Shown: in pieces, positions 1 through 9,256 of the stretch
How the letters are laid out: every line of letters begins with the position of its first letter
How positions within the stretch are numbered: position 1 is the first letter of the stretch
Assembly (NCBI GenBank): GCA_026419515.1
Contig: JANZZG010000059.1
Location: 1-43,136, forward strand
From: Methylophilaceae bacterium
GTDB taxonomy: Bacteria; Pseudomonadota; Gammaproteobacteria; Burkholderiales; Methylophilaceae
Reading direction: 5' to 3'
Length of the DNA: 43,136 bases
The notes under the pieces: generated by a model
Told to the model about the DNA's origin: nothing
Databases searched by the model: none
The model's input: the letters and a program-made list of their open reading frames with translations, nothing else
Program-made: the position numbers and the translations under genes

Positions 1-1
1 C

Positions 2-457
2 TTCCTGGAGATCAACCATCCGCAGCGCGGCGAGGTGATGGTGTTCCGCTACCCCAAGGATCCCTCGCTCGATTACATCAAGCGTGTGGTGGGCCTGCCG
101 GGCGACCACATCGCATACCGCAACAAGCAGATTTTCGTCAATGGTCAGCCGGTCCCCCAGCAGGAAGATGGTTATTATGATTATGTCACCCCAGGGCTCA
201 ACCAGGTGAGTTTGCGTAGGCTCGTGGAGCAGCTTGGCGAGCATCGCCACCACATCCTGATCGACGATGCCGCTCCTGTGCTGGATGGTGAGATCACGGT
301 GCCGGAAGGGCATTATTTCGTGATGGGCGACAATCGTGACAACAGCAATGACAGCCGGTTTTGGGGATTCGTGCCGGAACGCAACGTGGTGGGCAAAGCG
401 TTCATGATTTGGTGGAATTTCGATAAACTAGACAGAATCGGTACTTCCATCGACTGA
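2..457 (+). CDS. lepB: Signal peptidase I, C-terminal part (5' end outside the window)
   Basis: Membrane-bound serine/lysine protease that removes signal peptides from exported preproteins. The reading frame is open from base 2, so the gene continues upstream; 151 residues are visible. The catalytic-lysine region reads YIKRVVGLPGD and the late conserved box reads GDNRDNSNDSRFWGFVP, both diagnostic of the family. The membrane anchor and the catalytic serine box must lie before the window. An internal GTG at 35 and an ATG at 38 are not starts, because typical family sequence (FLEINHPQRGEV) precedes them. DUF4845 follows after 12 bases and then rnc-era, the usual betaproteobacterial lep-rnc-era operon. 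Confidence 0.95.
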   Translation, partial: FLEINHPQRGEVMVFRYPKDPSLDYIKRVVGLPGDHIAYRNKQIFVNGQPVPQQEDGYYDYVTPGLNQVSLRRLVEQLGEHRHHILIDDAAPVLDGEITVPEGHYFVMGDNRDNSNDSRFWGFVPERNVVGKAFMIWWNFDKLDRIGTSID

Positions 458-469
458 AAGGGCATCGAC

Positions 470-898
470 ATGGGTTATGCGCGGACTGGCCGCAAACAGC
501 GCGGCATGAGTTTCTGGGGTGTCATCACGATGGTGGTGGGGATCGCGTTCGTCGCCGTCATCGGCATGAAACTGATTCCTGCCTATATCGAATATGGCAA
601 GATCAGGCAGGCGATCGCTTCCATCAAGTCGAAATCCGACCTGAGCACCGAGGAAGACATCCGCAAGGCGTTCTACAATGCGATGACGATAGACGACATC
701 AAGAGCGTGACGGAAAAAGACCTGGTGATCAAGCAAAGGGCTGACGGCTCACCTCTGATTTACGTGGAGTACCAGGTGGTGGTGCCGCTGATCGGTAACG
801 TTAGTGCCCTGCTCGACTTCGTCGCGTCTTCGGACGGGTCGGTTGTCGCTGCGGCTGAGGCCAATGAAGGTGCTTCGAGGGAGTCTTCGGGGCCATGA
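470..898 (+). CDS. DUF4845 membrane protein
   Basis: A 142-residue protein with one predicted membrane segment at about residues 14-36 (FWGVITMVVGIAFVAVIGMK), followed by a soluble domain. It matches the DUF4845 family, typically found between lepB and rnc in betaproteobacteria and some gammaproteobacteria. Its function is unknown to me; the position suggests a link to signal peptidase I or to envelope export, which is inference from location only. The ATG is preceded by AAAGGG at a reasonable distance, and the gene starts 12 bases after the lepB stop, so it is almost certainly co-transcribed with lepB and rnc. The last 20 or so residues are low-complexity (Ala/Ser/Glu). Confidence 0.85.
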   Translation: MGYARTGRKQRGMSFWGVITMVVGIAFVAVIGMKLIPAYIEYGKIRQAIASIKSKSDLSTEEDIRKAFYNAMTIDDIKSVTEKDLVIKQRADGSPLIYVEYQVVVPLIGNVSALLDFVASSDGSVVAAAEANEGASRESSGP

Positions 899-910
899 TG
901 ATGGCGTGGC

Positions 911-1582
911 ATGTCGGTTGAGTCGCTGGCCCGCCGTCTCGGCTACCATTTCAGTCACCCAGAATTGCTGCAAAGGGCGCTGGTGCACCGCAGCCACGGC
1001 GCCACTAATTATGAGCGGCTGGAGTTCTTGGGTGACAGCGTGCTCAATTGCGTGATCAGCAGCCTGCTCTACCACGGTTTTCCCAACCTGCCCGAAGGCG
1101 AACTGAGTCGCCTGCGTTCCCATCTGGTCAAGGAATCGACCCTTTGTGAGCTAGCGAGTGGTTTGAATCTGGGGGAGTATCTCAAGCTCGGGGAGGGCGA
1201 ACGGCGTAGCGGTGGTTCGACACGCGCTTCGGTGCTGGCCGATGCCTTGGAGGCCATCATTGGGGCGACTTATCTGGATGGCGGCTTTGCAGCGGCACAA
1301 GCCTTGGTCAGCCGGTTGTACGAAAGCCGTTTGAAGGGACTGGATCCCAAGAGTCTGGGCAAGGACCCCAAGACACGTTTGCAGGAATATCTACAAGGGC
1401 GCAAGTTGGCGCTGCCGCAGTATACCGTGTTGGCCGTCGAAGGCGAGGCGCATTGTCAGACGTTTCGGGTCGAATGCGCCATTCCCGCGCTGGGGATACG
1501 CACCGAGGGCGTGGGTGCCAGCCGCCGCGCGGCGGAGCAGCAGGCGGCACGAGCTGCCTATGAGGCGGCTGACCATGACTGA
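911..1582 (+). CDS. rnc: Ribonuclease III
   Basis: Double-strand-specific endoribonuclease acting in rRNA processing and mRNA decay. The 223-residue length is normal. The nuclease signature ERLEFLGDSVL lies at residues 35-45, and the metal-binding acidic residues E38, D42, D111 and E114 are all present, with ADALEAIIGA around 110-119. A double-stranded RNA-binding domain fills about residues 152-221 and ends in SRRAAEQQAARAAYEAA. The ATG at 911 has only a weak ribosome binding site, and several ATG triplets just upstream are in another frame, so coupling to the preceding gene is likely. The stop overlaps the start of era by 8 bases, the classic rnc-era coupling. Confidence 0.97.
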   Translation: MSVESLARRLGYHFSHPELLQRALVHRSHGATNYERLEFLGDSVLNCVISSLLYHGFPNLPEGELSRLRSHLVKESTLCELASGLNLGEYLKLGEGERRSGGSTRASVLADALEAIIGATYLDGGFAAAQALVSRLYESRLKGLDPKSLGKDPKTRLQEYLQGRKLALPQYTVLAVEGEAHCQTFRVECAIPALGIRTEGVGASRRAAEQQAARAAYEAADHD

Positions 1583-2459
1583 GGCGTTCCGTTGTGGCAC
1601 CATCGCCATCGTCGGACGTCCCAATGTCGGCAAGTCCACGCTGCTCAACCACATCCTCGGCGTCAAGCTCAGCATCACTTCGCGTAAGGCGCAGACGACG
1701 CGCCATCGCTTACTGGGCATACATACCACGCGAGATGCCCAATACCTGTTCGTGGATACCCCCGGTTTTCAGCTCAAGCACGTCAATGCGCTCAACCGCG
1801 CGCTCAATTGGACCGTACGGCAGGTGCTGTCCGAGGTCGACGTGGTGCTCATGGTTGTGGAGGCATTGCATTTTGGTGATGCCGATGAGAAAGTGCTTGG
1901 GATTCTGCCTCGTAAGGTCCCGGTGTTGTTGGCCGTCAACAAAGTGGACCTCGTCAAAGACAAAAGCCAGTTGCTCCCCTTCCTGGAGCAGCTGGCCGCG
2001 CGTTTTCCTTTCGCCGAGATAGTGCCGGTCAGCGCCGAGAAGCATCTGCAGATCGACGTACTGCTGACCACCCTGCGCCGCTATCTACCCGAGCAACCAG
2101 CCATTTATGGCGGGGACGAGCTGACCGACCGCAGCGAGCGCTTTTTGGCCGCCGAGATCATACGCGAAAAGCTGTTCCGGCTTTTGGGTGACGAAGTGCC
2201 TTATGCTTTGACCGTGGAAATCGAGCAGTTCGAGCAAGTGGGCGAGGTAAGACGCATCCATGCCGTCATCATCGTCGACAAGGACAATCAGAAACCCATC
2301 GTCATCGGCAAAGGAGGGGAGAGGCTCAAGCGCATCTCGACCGAGGCGCGCCAGGACATGGAAGCCTTGTTCGGCGGCAAGGTCTGGTTGGAGACTTGGG
2401 TCAAGGTACGAAGCGGCTGGGCCGACGACGAACGCGCAGTGAAGAGCCTGGGGTATTAG
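1575..2459 (+). CDS. era: GTPase Era
   Basis: Essential GTPase that binds 16S rRNA near its 3' end and checks 30S maturation. With the ATG at 1575 the protein has 294 residues, close to the usual length. The G1 loop GRPNVGKST is at about residues 14-22, followed by DTPG (G3) and NKVD (G4). A C-terminal KH domain carries GKGGERLKRIS. The frame stays open upstream to an ATG at 1515, but that start would add unrelated residues inside rnc; MTEAFRCGTIAIVGRPNVGKS is the family-like start. The gene overlaps rnc by 8 bases and is followed by recO 8 bases later. Confidence 0.97.
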   Translation: MTEAFRCGTIAIVGRPNVGKSTLLNHILGVKLSITSRKAQTTRHRLLGIHTTRDAQYLFVDTPGFQLKHVNALNRALNWTVRQVLSEVDVVLMVVEALHFGDADEKVLGILPRKVPVLLAVNKVDLVKDKSQLLPFLEQLAARFPFAEIVPVSAEKHLQIDVLLTTLRRYLPEQPAIYGGDELTDRSERFLAAEIIREKLFRLLGDEVPYALTVEIEQFEQVGEVRRIHAVIIVDKDNQKPIVIGKGGERLKRISTEARQDMEALFGGKVWLETWVKVRSGWADDERAVKSLGY

Positions 2460-2467
2460 CGGTTTTC

Positions 2468-3190
2468 ATGAGCTCTGGGTTCGCGCGTCAGGACAACCAG
2501 CAGGTTTACGTACTCCATACTTACCCGTTCAAGGAAACCAGTCTGGTCGTCGAACTGTTCAGCCGTCAGTTTGGCCGCATCGCGGCTGTTGCCAAGGGCG
2601 CACGCCGTCCGCGCGCGGCGATGCGCGGCATGTTGCAGGCCTTCCAACCGCTGGCGGCCAGCTGGTCCGGCAAGTCTGAACTGCGTCTTTTGCATGGCGT
2701 GGAATGGCGCGGCGGCATGCACCTGCTGCATGGCCAAGCCCTGATTTGTGGGTTCTATCTCAACGAGCTGATCCTGCGTCTACTGCCGCGGGAAGACCCG
2801 CATGAGGTTTTGTTCGAACATTACGAGGCAGCACTTGTCCAGTTGGCGAATGCGCGGCAGCTGGAGCAGATATTGCGCCGTTTCGAGAAACGGCTGCTAC
2901 AGGAACTGGGTTATGCGCTGCCGTTGGAACATGAGGCAGATAGTGCGCTGCCGGTGGAGGCTAACCGGGAATATGATTATGTGCCGGAGCGTGGTCCAGT
3001 GCCGCGGGGCGAGGCGCAATCTGGTGTACAATTGCGTGGCAAGACCCTGCTCGACATGGCGCGCGACGACTATTCCGACGCGCTGACTTTACAGCAGAGC
3101 AAACTTTTGATGCGGGCCCTGATCAGCCATTATCTGGGCAACCGGCCGCTCCATACCCGACAACTTTTGATCGATCTGCAGCAACTATGA
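2468..3190 (+). CDS. recO: DNA repair protein RecO
   Basis: Recombination mediator of the RecFOR pathway that helps load RecA onto SSB-coated single-stranded DNA. The predicted product is 240 residues, about the E. coli length. The N-terminal OB fold is recognisable ([20 protein letters not shown], then [12 protein letters not shown]), and the helical C-terminal part contains [17 protein letters not shown]. The frame is open upstream within era, but the ATG at 2468, 8 bases after the era stop, gives the family N-terminus. Its stop overlaps the pdxJ start in an ATGA arrangement, so translation of the two is probably coupled. Confidence 0.95.
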   Translation: MSSGFARQDNQQVYVLHTYPFKETSLVVELFSRQFGRIAAVAKGARRPRAAMRGMLQAFQPLAASWSGKSELRLLHGVEWRGGMHLLHGQALICGFYLNELILRLLPREDPHEVLFEHYEAALVQLANARQLEQILRRFEKRLLQELGYALPLEHEADSALPVEANREYDYVPERGPVPRGEAQSGVQLRGKTLLDMARDDYSDALTLQQSKLLMRALISHYLGNRPLHTRQLLIDLQQL

Positions 3191-3915
3191 TACGTCTCGG
3201 CGTCAACATCGATCACGTCGCCACGCTCCGTCAGCAGCGTGGCACGCGTTATCCCAGCGTGGTACAGGCCGCGCTGCGCGCCGAATTGGCGGGGGCGGAT
3301 GCCATCACATTGCATCTACGCGAAGACCGGCGTCACATCCAGGACGCCGACGTGCGCATCCTGCGGGCGTTGCTGCAAACGCGCATGAATCTGGAAATGG
3401 CGGTGACCGAGGAGATGCTCGGCATAGCCTGTGAAGTGAAACCGCACGATGTATGCCTGGTGCCGGAACGACGCGAGGAACTGACCACCGAAGGGGGGTT
3501 GGATGTGGTGCGCCATTTCGACAAAATTCGGGAGGCTTGCCACAGATTGGCAGAGTCTGGTATTCGGGTATCGTTGTTCGTCAACCCGGACTGTGCTCAA
3601 CTCGACGCCGCAAAGGCAGCCGGCGCGCCGGTGGTGGAAATCCATACGGGGGCTTATGCCGAGGCCGAAGGCGATGCGCAGGTGGAGGAACTACGACGCA
3701 TCGAAAACGCCGTGGTGTATGGCGTCGCACTGGGATTGTCGGTCAACGCCGGCCATGGTCTTCATTATCACAACGTGCAACCCATCGCCGCGCTGCCCGG
3801 TGTGCAGGAACTCAACATCGGCCATGCCATCGTCGCCCACGCCCTGTTCGTCGGTTGGGACGACGCCGTGCGCGAGATGAAAGCGTTGATGATGGCCGCG
3901 GCGGCAGGCCGATGA
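3187..3915 (+). CDS. pdxJ: Pyridoxine 5'-phosphate synthase
   Basis: Condenses 1-deoxy-D-xylulose 5-phosphate with 3-amino-2-oxopropyl phosphate to form pyridoxine 5'-phosphate, the ring-closing step of DXP-dependent vitamin B6 synthesis. The product is 242 residues of full family length. The start [20 protein letters not shown] is highly characteristic, and catalytic positions H10, H43 ([10 protein letters not shown]) and E70 ([11 protein letters not shown]) can be seen, as can the glycine-rich phosphate site [10 protein letters not shown]. The gene overlaps recO by 4 bases and acpS by 4 bases. The recO-pdxJ-acpS order is also found in E. coli, supporting the call. Confidence 0.97.
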   Translation: MIRLGVNIDHVATLRQQRGTRYPSVVQAALRAELAGADAITLHLREDRRHIQDADVRILRALLQTRMNLEMAVTEEMLGIACEVKPHDVCLVPERREELTTEGGLDVVRHFDKIREACHRLAESGIRVSLFVNPDCAQLDAAKAAGAPVVEIHTGAYAEAEGDAQVEELRRIENAVVYGVALGLSVNAGHGLHYHNVQPIAALPGVQELNIGHAIVAHALFVGWDDAVREMKALMMAAAAGR

Positions 3916-4289
3916 TCTACGGCATTGGCACCGACATCGTCGAAGTGGCCCGCATCGAGGAAGCCCTTGCGCGTTTCGGTGAGGCATTTGCCCAGCGGAT
4001 TTTGAACGAGCGTGAATGGCAGGCATTTGAACAGTCATCGACCCGCGCTCGTTTTCTTGCCAAACGTTTCGCTGCCAAGGAAGCGTTCGCCAAGGCGTTT
4101 GGCAGCGGTCTGCGCGGTGTGGTGTCCTTCCAGAACATCGGCGTGGCGCATGACGACCTGGGTAAGCCCGTGTTGGACCTCGCCCCGGTGTTGCAGCAAC
4201 TGCTCGACCAGCATGGGATCCGCTTTCAGCATCTTTCCATCAGCGACGAAAAAGCTTTGGCGGTGGCGTTCGTCGTGCTCGAAACCTGA
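3912..4289 (+). CDS. acpS: Holo-[acyl-carrier-protein] synthase
   Basis: Transfers the 4'-phosphopantetheine arm of coenzyme A to acyl carrier protein, activating it for fatty acid synthesis. The 125-residue product begins [12 protein letters not shown], with the magnesium ligand D8, and contains [13 protein letters not shown] with the catalytic E57. Length and motifs are typical. The ATG at 3912 overlaps the pdxJ stop (ATGA). It is the last gene of the lepB operon: 156 bases follow before htpG, which has its own heat-shock promoter. A longer open stretch of the same frame reaches back through pdxJ but has no family similarity. Confidence 0.96.
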   Translation: MIYGIGTDIVEVARIEEALARFGEAFAQRILNEREWQAFEQSSTRARFLAKRFAAKEAFAKAFGSGLRGVVSFQNIGVAHDDLGKPVLDLAPVLQQLLDQHGIRFQHLSISDEKALAVAFVVLET

Positions 4290-4376
4290 CTTTTGTTTTT
4301 CATCATCGGAATGATGGCGTGCCGGCTGCCGTTATGCTGGATAAAGGCGGAGCTTGCATCGTACCGCCGCAACAGA

Positions 4377-4405
4377 CTTGAAATCATTTTGGTTGGCCCC
4401 ATTTA
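4377..4405 (+). promoter_or_regulatory. Sigma-32 (RpoH) heat-shock promoter of htpG
   Basis: The -35 element CTTGAAA (4377-4383) and the -10 element CCCCATTTA (4397-4405) are separated by 13 bases. Both match the established RpoH consensus (CTTGAAA and CCCCATNT) almost exactly. Transcription would begin near 4411-4413, leaving a leader of about 35 bases before the htpG ATG. This supports heat-inducible, acpS-independent expression. Confidence 0.88.
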
Positions 4406-4445
4406 AGCCGTCGTTAATCAAAATCAACCAGGGAGTTTCAAGGGC

Positions 4446-6341
4446 ATGACCACCACAAAAGAAACCTTGGGCTTTCAGGCCGAGGTCAAGCAGCTGCTGC
4501 ATCTGATGATCCATTCCTTGTATTCGAACAAGGAAATTTTTCTACGCGAACTGATTTCCAATGCGAGTGATGCTGCCGACAAGTTACGTTTCGAGGCGTT
4601 GTCCGACCCCGCGTTGTTCGAGAACGACAGCGAGCTCAAAATCCGCATCGCCTTCGACAAGGCCGCCCGCACCCTCACCATCACCGACAATGGCATCGGT
4701 ATGAGCCGCCAGGAGGTGATCGATCACATTGGCACCATCGCCAAGTCCGGCACGCGCGAGTTCCTGGCCCGACTTTCGGGCGATCAGCAGAAGGATGCCA
4801 CCCTCATCGGCCAGTTCGGCGTCGGTTTCTACTCGGCCTTCATCGTGGCCGACAAGGTGACGCTGACCACCCGCCGCGCCGGGCTGACGCCCGAGCATGG
4901 CGTGCGTTGGGAGTCGTGCGGGGAGGGTGAGTACACGGTGGAAATGGTCAACAAGCCCACGCGTGGCACCGAGATCGTGCTGCACTTGCGCGAAGGAGAA
5001 GACGAGTTTCTCTCGGACTGGAGGCTCAAGAGCATCATTCGCAAGTACTCCGACCACATCACGCTGCCCATCGTGATGAAAAAGACGGAGTGGAAGGATG
5101 GCGAGCAAGTGCCGACCGACGAGGACGAGGTGGTCAATCAGGCCTCTGCGTTGTGGGCACGCCCCAAGAACGAGATCACCGAGGCGCAGTACGAGGAATT
5201 CTACAAGCACGTGGCACATGATTTCGAGAAGCCATTGGCATGGAGCCATACCCGTGTGGAGGGCAAGCAGGAATACATTTCTTTGCTCTACATCCCTTCC
5301 CGGGCACCGTTCGATCTCTACGACCGGGAACGTCGCCATGGCATCAAGCTCTACGTCAAGCGCGTGTTCATCATGGAGGATGCCGAGCAGCTGATGCCGG
5401 CCTATCTACGTTTCGTGCGCGGTGTGATCGATGCTTCCGATCTACCACTCAACGTGTCGCGTGAAATGCTGCAACATAGCAGGGAAATCGATGCCATCCG
5501 GGCTGGCTCGGTGAAGCGGGTGCTGGGACTCCTGGAGGATATGGCCGAGCACCAGCCGGAAAAATACGCCATCTTCTGGCAGGAATTCGGTCGTGTGCTC
5601 AAGGAAGGTCCCGGTGAGGATTTTGCCAACCGCGATCGAATTGCTGGCCTGTTGCGGTTTGCTTCTACCCACACCGATACTGCGGAAGCAACCGTGTCTC
5701 TCAAGGATTACGTCGGCCGTATGAAGAAAGGGCAAGACAAGATTTATTACATCACGGCGGATTCCTTCGCCGCTGCCAAGCATAGCCCGCATCTGGAAAT
5801 CTTCCGCAAGAAAGGCATCGAGGTGTTGCTGTTGTTCGACCGGGTGGATGAGTGGTTGGTATCCAGCCTGCCGGAGTTCGACGGCAAAAGGTTACAGTCG
5901 GTGGCCAAGGGTGACCTCGATCTGGGTGAGCTGGAAGACGAAACGGAAAAAGAAGCACACAAGCGAGCCGAAGACGAATACAAGGACCTGCTCGAAAAAA
6001 TCAAGACCACCTTGGGAGAGGACAAGGTTCGCGAAGTGCGCGTCACTCACCGGCTCACCGATTCACCTTCCTGCCTGGTGACCGGCGAGCACGACATGAG
6101 CATTCATCTGGAACGCATGTTGAAAGCCGCTGGACAAAAAGGGCCGGGGGTCAAACCGATACTAGAAATCAATCCCCAGCATGCGCTGGTGGCACGCCTG
6201 AAATCAGAAGCCGATGAAGCGCGTTTCACCGACTGGGCGCATTTGTTGTTCGACCAGGCGCTTTTGGCCGAGGGTGGTCAGTTGGACGACCCAGCAGCTT
6301 TCGTCAAGCGGCTAAACAGCCTACTCGCCTTGCTCAAGTAG
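4446..6341 (+). CDS. htpG: Chaperone protein HtpG (bacterial Hsp90)
   Basis: ATP-dependent homodimeric cytosolic chaperone that remodels client proteins with DnaK. The 631-residue product has the full N-M-C layout. The GHKL ATPase pocket is clear: [19 protein letters not shown] near residues 31-49, DNGIGMS, and [19 protein letters not shown]. The middle domain includes [23 protein letters not shown], and the C-terminal dimerisation region ends in [19 protein letters not shown] stands about 10 bases before the ATG. Regulation is probably by RpoH, given the promoter at 4377-4405. Downstream it converges on the DUF2934 gene, with 45 bases between the stops and no clear T-tailed terminator. Confidence 0.98.
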   Translation: MTTTKETLGFQAEVKQLLHLMIHSLYSNKEIFLRELISNASDAADKLRFEALSDPALFENDSELKIRIAFDKAARTLTITDNGIGMSRQEVIDHIGTIAKSGTREFLARLSGDQQKDATLIGQFGVGFYSAFIVADKVTLTTRRAGLTPEHGVRWESCGEGEYTVEMVNKPTRGTEIVLHLREGEDEFLSDWRLKSIIRKYSDHITLPIVMKKTEWKDGEQVPTDEDEVVNQASALWARPKNEITEAQYEEFYKHVAHDFEKPLAWSHTRVEGKQEYISLLYIPSRAPFDLYDRERRHGIKLYVKRVFIMEDAEQLMPAYLRFVRGVIDASDLPLNVSREMLQHSREIDAIRAGSVKRVLGLLEDMAEHQPEKYAIFWQEFGRVLKEGPGEDFANRDRIAGLLRFASTHTDTAEATVSLKDYVGRMKKGQDKIYYITADSFAAAKHSPHLEIFRKKGIEVLLLFDRVDEWLVSSLPEFDGKRLQSVAKGDLDLGELEDETEKEAHKRAEDEYKDLLEKIKTTLGEDKVREVRVTHRLTDSPSCLVTGEHDMSIHLERMLKAAGQKGPGVKPILEINPQHALVARLKSEADEARFTDWAHLLFDQALLAEGGQLDDPAAFVKRLNSLLALLK

Positions 6342-6386
6342 GCGGCGGTAGATGCTTGGTATCCTGGCGCACCGGCAGCCAAGGGG

Positions 6387-6674
6387 TCACCCTTCTTCCA
6401 GCATGCGAGTGATATAGACCTCGGCTTGGGCCCAATAATCTTTTGGGTCTCCCCGGAAACCATCGGCTTCGGCGATGAAGTAAGCGCGATTCTGAATCCA
6501 GACATAACGCTCTTCTGGACTCAGGGTGATCTTGGGGGCGGCAGCTTCCTTGCGGGCGGTGGCCTTCTTGGGGGTTGCAGGCTTGGTCGCCTTGGTGGCG
6601 GATGCCGGTTTCGTCGTGGCGGATTTTGCAGCTGGTTTGGTGGCTGCAGCAGACTTGGTCTTGGTTTCAGCCAT
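6387..6674 (-). CDS. Small DUF2934 protein with basic Ala/Lys/Thr/Pro-rich N-terminal tail
   Basis: A 95-residue protein. Residues 1-48 are almost entirely Ala, Lys, Thr, Pro and Ser with repeated TKPA/TKAT-like units, resembling the unstructured tails of bacterial histone H1-like and AlgP-type proteins. Residues about 54-90 (from EERYVWIQNRAYFIAEADG to a WAQAEVYI motif) fit the short DUF2934 domain, of unknown function. The start at 6674 is set by AAAGGAGG, a near-perfect ribosome binding site, 5-6 bases upstream; the open frame extends 16 codons further without support. It has its own sigma-70-like promoter (6722-6750) and probably forms a single-gene transcript. Nucleic-acid binding through the tail is inference from composition only. 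Confidence 0.75.
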   Translation of the reverse strand: MAETKTKSAAATKPAAKSATTKPASATKATKPATPKKATARKEAAAPKITLSPEERYVWIQNRAYFIAEADGFRGDPKDYWAQAEVYITRMLEEG

Positions 6675-6721
6675 GGTAGCCTCCTTTCCTGGAAGATTGA
6701 GCAGCTGTATGACCAGAATCA

Positions 6722-6750
6722 ATCATAGAGGAATAGGGGCCGGTTATCAA
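6722..6750 (-). promoter_or_regulatory. Sigma-70 promoter of the DUF2934 gene
   Basis: Read on the minus strand, a -35 TTGATA (6750-6745) and a -10 TATGAT (6727-6722) are separated by exactly 17 bases; each matches the consensus at 5 of 6 positions. It lies in the 109-base gap after tldD and would start transcription near 6715, about 40 bases before the ATG. The quality suggests abundant, constitutive expression. Confidence 0.72.
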
Positions 6751-6783
6751 CTTCGAGAAGCGATGTCCATTCCCGGGTCACTA

Positions 6784-8259
6784 TTACGTATGGGTTCCGC
6801 CTACGGTCAATCCGTCGATACGGATGGTGGGCTGGCCGACACCGACGGGTACGCTCTGACCCTCCTTGCCGCAGGTGCCCACACCAGGATCCAGTGCCAT
6901 GTCGTTGCCAATCATGGAGACACGCTTGAGCACATCCGGCCCGTTGCCGATCAGGGTGGCGCCTTTGACCGGATACGTGAGCCTGCCGTTTTCGATCATC
7001 CATGCCTCGGCGGCCGAAAACACGAATTTCCCGCTGGTGATGTCCACTTGTCCGCCCCCAAAGTTGACGGCATATAGCCCTTTTTTTACTGAACGGATGA
7101 TTTCTTCCGGTGCCATGTCGCTGTTCAGCATGTAAGTGTTGGTCATGCGTGGCATGGGGATGTGCGCGTAAGATTCGCGTCGGCCATTGCCGGTCAGGCC
7201 GACCCCCATCAGGCGGGCATTGAGGGTGTCTTGCAGATAGCCCTTGAGGATGCCATCTTCAATCAGCACGGTGCATTGCGTGGGAGTGCCTTCGTCGTCG
7301 ATGTTGAGCGAGCCTCTACGCCGCGCCAAGGTACCGTCATCCACGACCGTGACGCCACGCGCAGCCACCTGCTGCCCGATACGACCGGCGAAGGCGGAAC
7401 TGCCCTTGCGGTTGAAGTCGCCTTCCAAGCCGTGGCCGATCGCTTCGTGCAGTAGGATGCCAGGCCAGCCCGGACCCAGTACCACGGTCATGGGGCCTGC
7501 CGGCGCTGGGCGCGCCTTAAGGTTGGTCACGGCCTGATGCACGGCTTTTCTCGCATAATCTTGCAATACGTCATCGGTGAACACGGAATAGTCGAAACGG
7601 CCGCCACCGCCACTTGTTCCTTGTTCACGTCGCCCCCCCTGCTCGGCGATCACCTGCAGTGACAGGCGCACCAACGGGCGGATGTCGGCAGCCAGCATGC
7701 CGTCGTGGCGCGCGATCAGTACCACCTCGTATTCACCGGAAAGGGAAGCCATGACCTGCGTGATGCGTGGATCCAGCGCGCGGGCGTAGCGTTCCAGGCG
7801 TTCCAGCAGTTTGACTTTTTGATCGTCCGCCAGTGAGGCGATCGGATCCTCCGGCACATACAGTGAAAGTTTCCTCCCCGAACGGGGGGCGATGGTGCCG
7901 GCACTTCCATTGCCTCCTAGTGCAGCGATGGCACGGGTGGCCTGAGCTGCCTGTTGCAAGGCTGGCAGGCTGATCTCGTCGGAGTAGGCGAACGCCGTCT
8001 TTTCGCCTGATACGGCACGTACACCCACCCCTTGGTCGATGTGGAAACTCCCTGATTTGACTTGGCCTTCTTCCAGCCCCCAGCTTTCGGCGCGGCTGTA
8101 TTGAAAGTAGAGGTCGGCGTAATCCACGCGGTGGGTCAGTAGGCTCCCCAGGACCGACTGAAGTGCGGCAAAGTCCAGGCCATGGGGGGCCAGCAGGGTG
8201 CCACTCGCGGTGACGAGCAGCGTGCCAGGCTCTGGGCTGGAAGCCGCATGGTGTTTCAT
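6784..8259 (-). CDS. tldD: Metalloprotease TldD
   Basis: Large-subunit partner of the TldD/TldE(PmbA) heterodimeric zinc protease, known for unfolded-peptide cleavage, CcdA antitoxin turnover and microcin B17 maturation. With the ATG at 8259 the product is 491 residues, near the usual 480. The active-site motif [11 protein letters not shown] is at about residues 271-281, followed by NRKGSSAF, and the C-terminus [11 protein letters not shown] is typical. The chosen start has GAGG about 5 bases upstream; the frame continues 25 codons further into the spacer after the amidase gene without family similarity. TldE/PmbA is not encoded in this window. The order yhdP, amidase, tldD is conserved in many proteobacteria. 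Confidence 0.95.
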   Translation of the reverse strand: MKHHAASSPEPGTLLVTASGTLLAPHGLDFAALQSVLGSLLTHRVDYADLYFQYSRAESWGLEEGQVKSGSFHIDQGVGVRAVSGEKTAFAYSDEISLPALQQAAQATRAIAALGGNGSAGTIAPRSGRKLSLYVPEDPIASLADDQKVKLLERLERYARALDPRITQVMASLSGEYEVVLIARHDGMLAADIRPLVRLSLQVIAEQGGRREQGTSGGGGRFDYSVFTDDVLQDYARKAVHQAVTNLKARPAPAGPMTVVLGPGWPGILLHEAIGHGLEGDFNRKGSSAFAGRIGQQVAARGVTVVDDGTLARRRGSLNIDDEGTPTQCTVLIEDGILKGYLQDTLNARLMGVGLTGNGRRESYAHIPMPRMTNTYMLNSDMAPEEIIRSVKKGLYAVNFGGGQVDITSGKFVFSAAEAWMIENGRLTYPVKGATLIGNGPDVLKRVSMIGNDMALDPGVGTCGKEGQSVPVGVGQPTIRIDGLTVGGTHT

Positions 8260-8327
8260 GGTGTCCTCAACGGATTCCAGTCCAGCAGCGAAGCCAGGAT
8301 CGCCCGTGTCCGGGCTCATGGAGGCCG

Positions 8328-9197
8328 TCAACATTCATGCAGCACCCGGTGCTGGAGCGCAGGCAGGCTTTTGCGCAGGCTGGCCTGGTAAGCCGGGTTG
8401 ACGTTGGCGATGACCACGCCGGAACCACGCGGCAGGCGGTCCAGCACCACACCCCAGGGATCGACGATCATGCTGTTGCCATGGGTTTCGCGTCCAGAGA
8501 TGTGGTAGCCGCCTTGCGCCGGCGCTAGCACATAACACAGGTTTTCGATGGCGCGGGCACGTACCAGAATCTCCCAGTGGGCCTTGCCAGTGGTGTCAGT
8601 GAAGGCAGATGGCACCACGATCAGGTCGACTTCCCCCATGGCCCGGTAGAGTTCTGGAAACCGTAAGTCATAACAGATGGAAAGCCCGATGCGCCCGAGC
8701 GGGGTGTCCACCACCACCACCCCGTCGCCGGGCTCTATGGTGTCGTCTTCGTGGTAGTGCTCGTTGCCGAGGTCGAGGTTGAACAGATGGATTTTGTCAT
8801 AGCGTGCCGCCAGCTTCCCACTGGGGTCATACACCAGACAGGCGTTGCGTACCTTATGAGGGTCGTCGGCTTCCAGTGGTACGGAGCCGCCGACCAACCA
8901 GATTCGGTGTTTTTTGGCCATCCTGGACAAAAATCGTTGTATGGGACCCGTACCTTCCTTTTCCCTCACGGCGACCTTGTCGGTGTCCTTGAGTCCCATG
9001 ATGGCGAAGTACTCCGGTAATGCGACCAGCTGGGCCCCTTGTCCCACCGCGATTTCGATCAGGCGTTCCGCCTCGCTCAGATTGGCCGATACCTGCGGAC
9101 CAGAAGCCATCTGGATGCCGGCGATTTTGATGATGCTCGCACTCGAAACAGCAGACTGTGCCGTTTGTTCCAATTGCGAGCGCGATTTGATGGCCAT
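8328..9197 (-). CDS. Nitrilase-superfamily carbon-nitrogen hydrolase (Nit1/YbeM type, probable deaminated glutathione amidase)
   Basis: A 289-residue cysteine hydrolase with the complete Glu-Lys-Cys triad: E62 in [13 protein letters not shown]135 in [12 protein letters not shown], and C175 in [14 protein letters not shown]. These motifs match the Nit branch whose characterised members remove deaminated glutathione, a by-product of transaminases; exact substrate assignment here is inference from family resemblance. About 20 polar residues precede the first beta strand ([12 protein letters not shown]), so a slightly later start cannot be excluded, but no better start codon is obvious. The ribosome binding site is weak. 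It sits between yhdP (59 bases upstream) and tldD (68 bases downstream), probably in one transcript. Confidence 0.88.
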   Translation of the reverse strand: MAIKSRSQLEQTAQSAVSSASIIKIAGIQMASGPQVSANLSEAERLIEIAVGQGAQLVALPEYFAIMGLKDTDKVAVREKEGTGPIQRFLSRMAKKHRIWLVGGSVPLEADDPHKVRNACLVYDPSGKLAARYDKIHLFNLDLGNEHYHEDDTIEPGDGVVVVDTPLGRIGLSICYDLRFPELYRAMGEVDLIVVPSAFTDTTGKAHWEILVRARAIENLCYVLAPAQGGYHISGRETHGNSMIVDPWGVVLDRLPRGSGVVIANVNPAYQASLRKSLPALQHRVLHEC

Positions 9198-9256
9198 GTC
9201 TTTTGAGCGGGTGCGGTGGTTCTGGAAAGTGCTTCGGTCCGTATTCTACCCCTTCG

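Noticed and set aside
4584-5339. Open frame of 251 codons on the - strand inside htpG
   Set aside because: Antisense shadow of HtpG; sequence is low in recognisable structure.
6356-6385. Hairpin CTTGG/CCAAG between htpG and the DUF2934 gene as a bidirectional terminator
   Set aside because: The stem is short with a large loop and no T-run follows on either strand.
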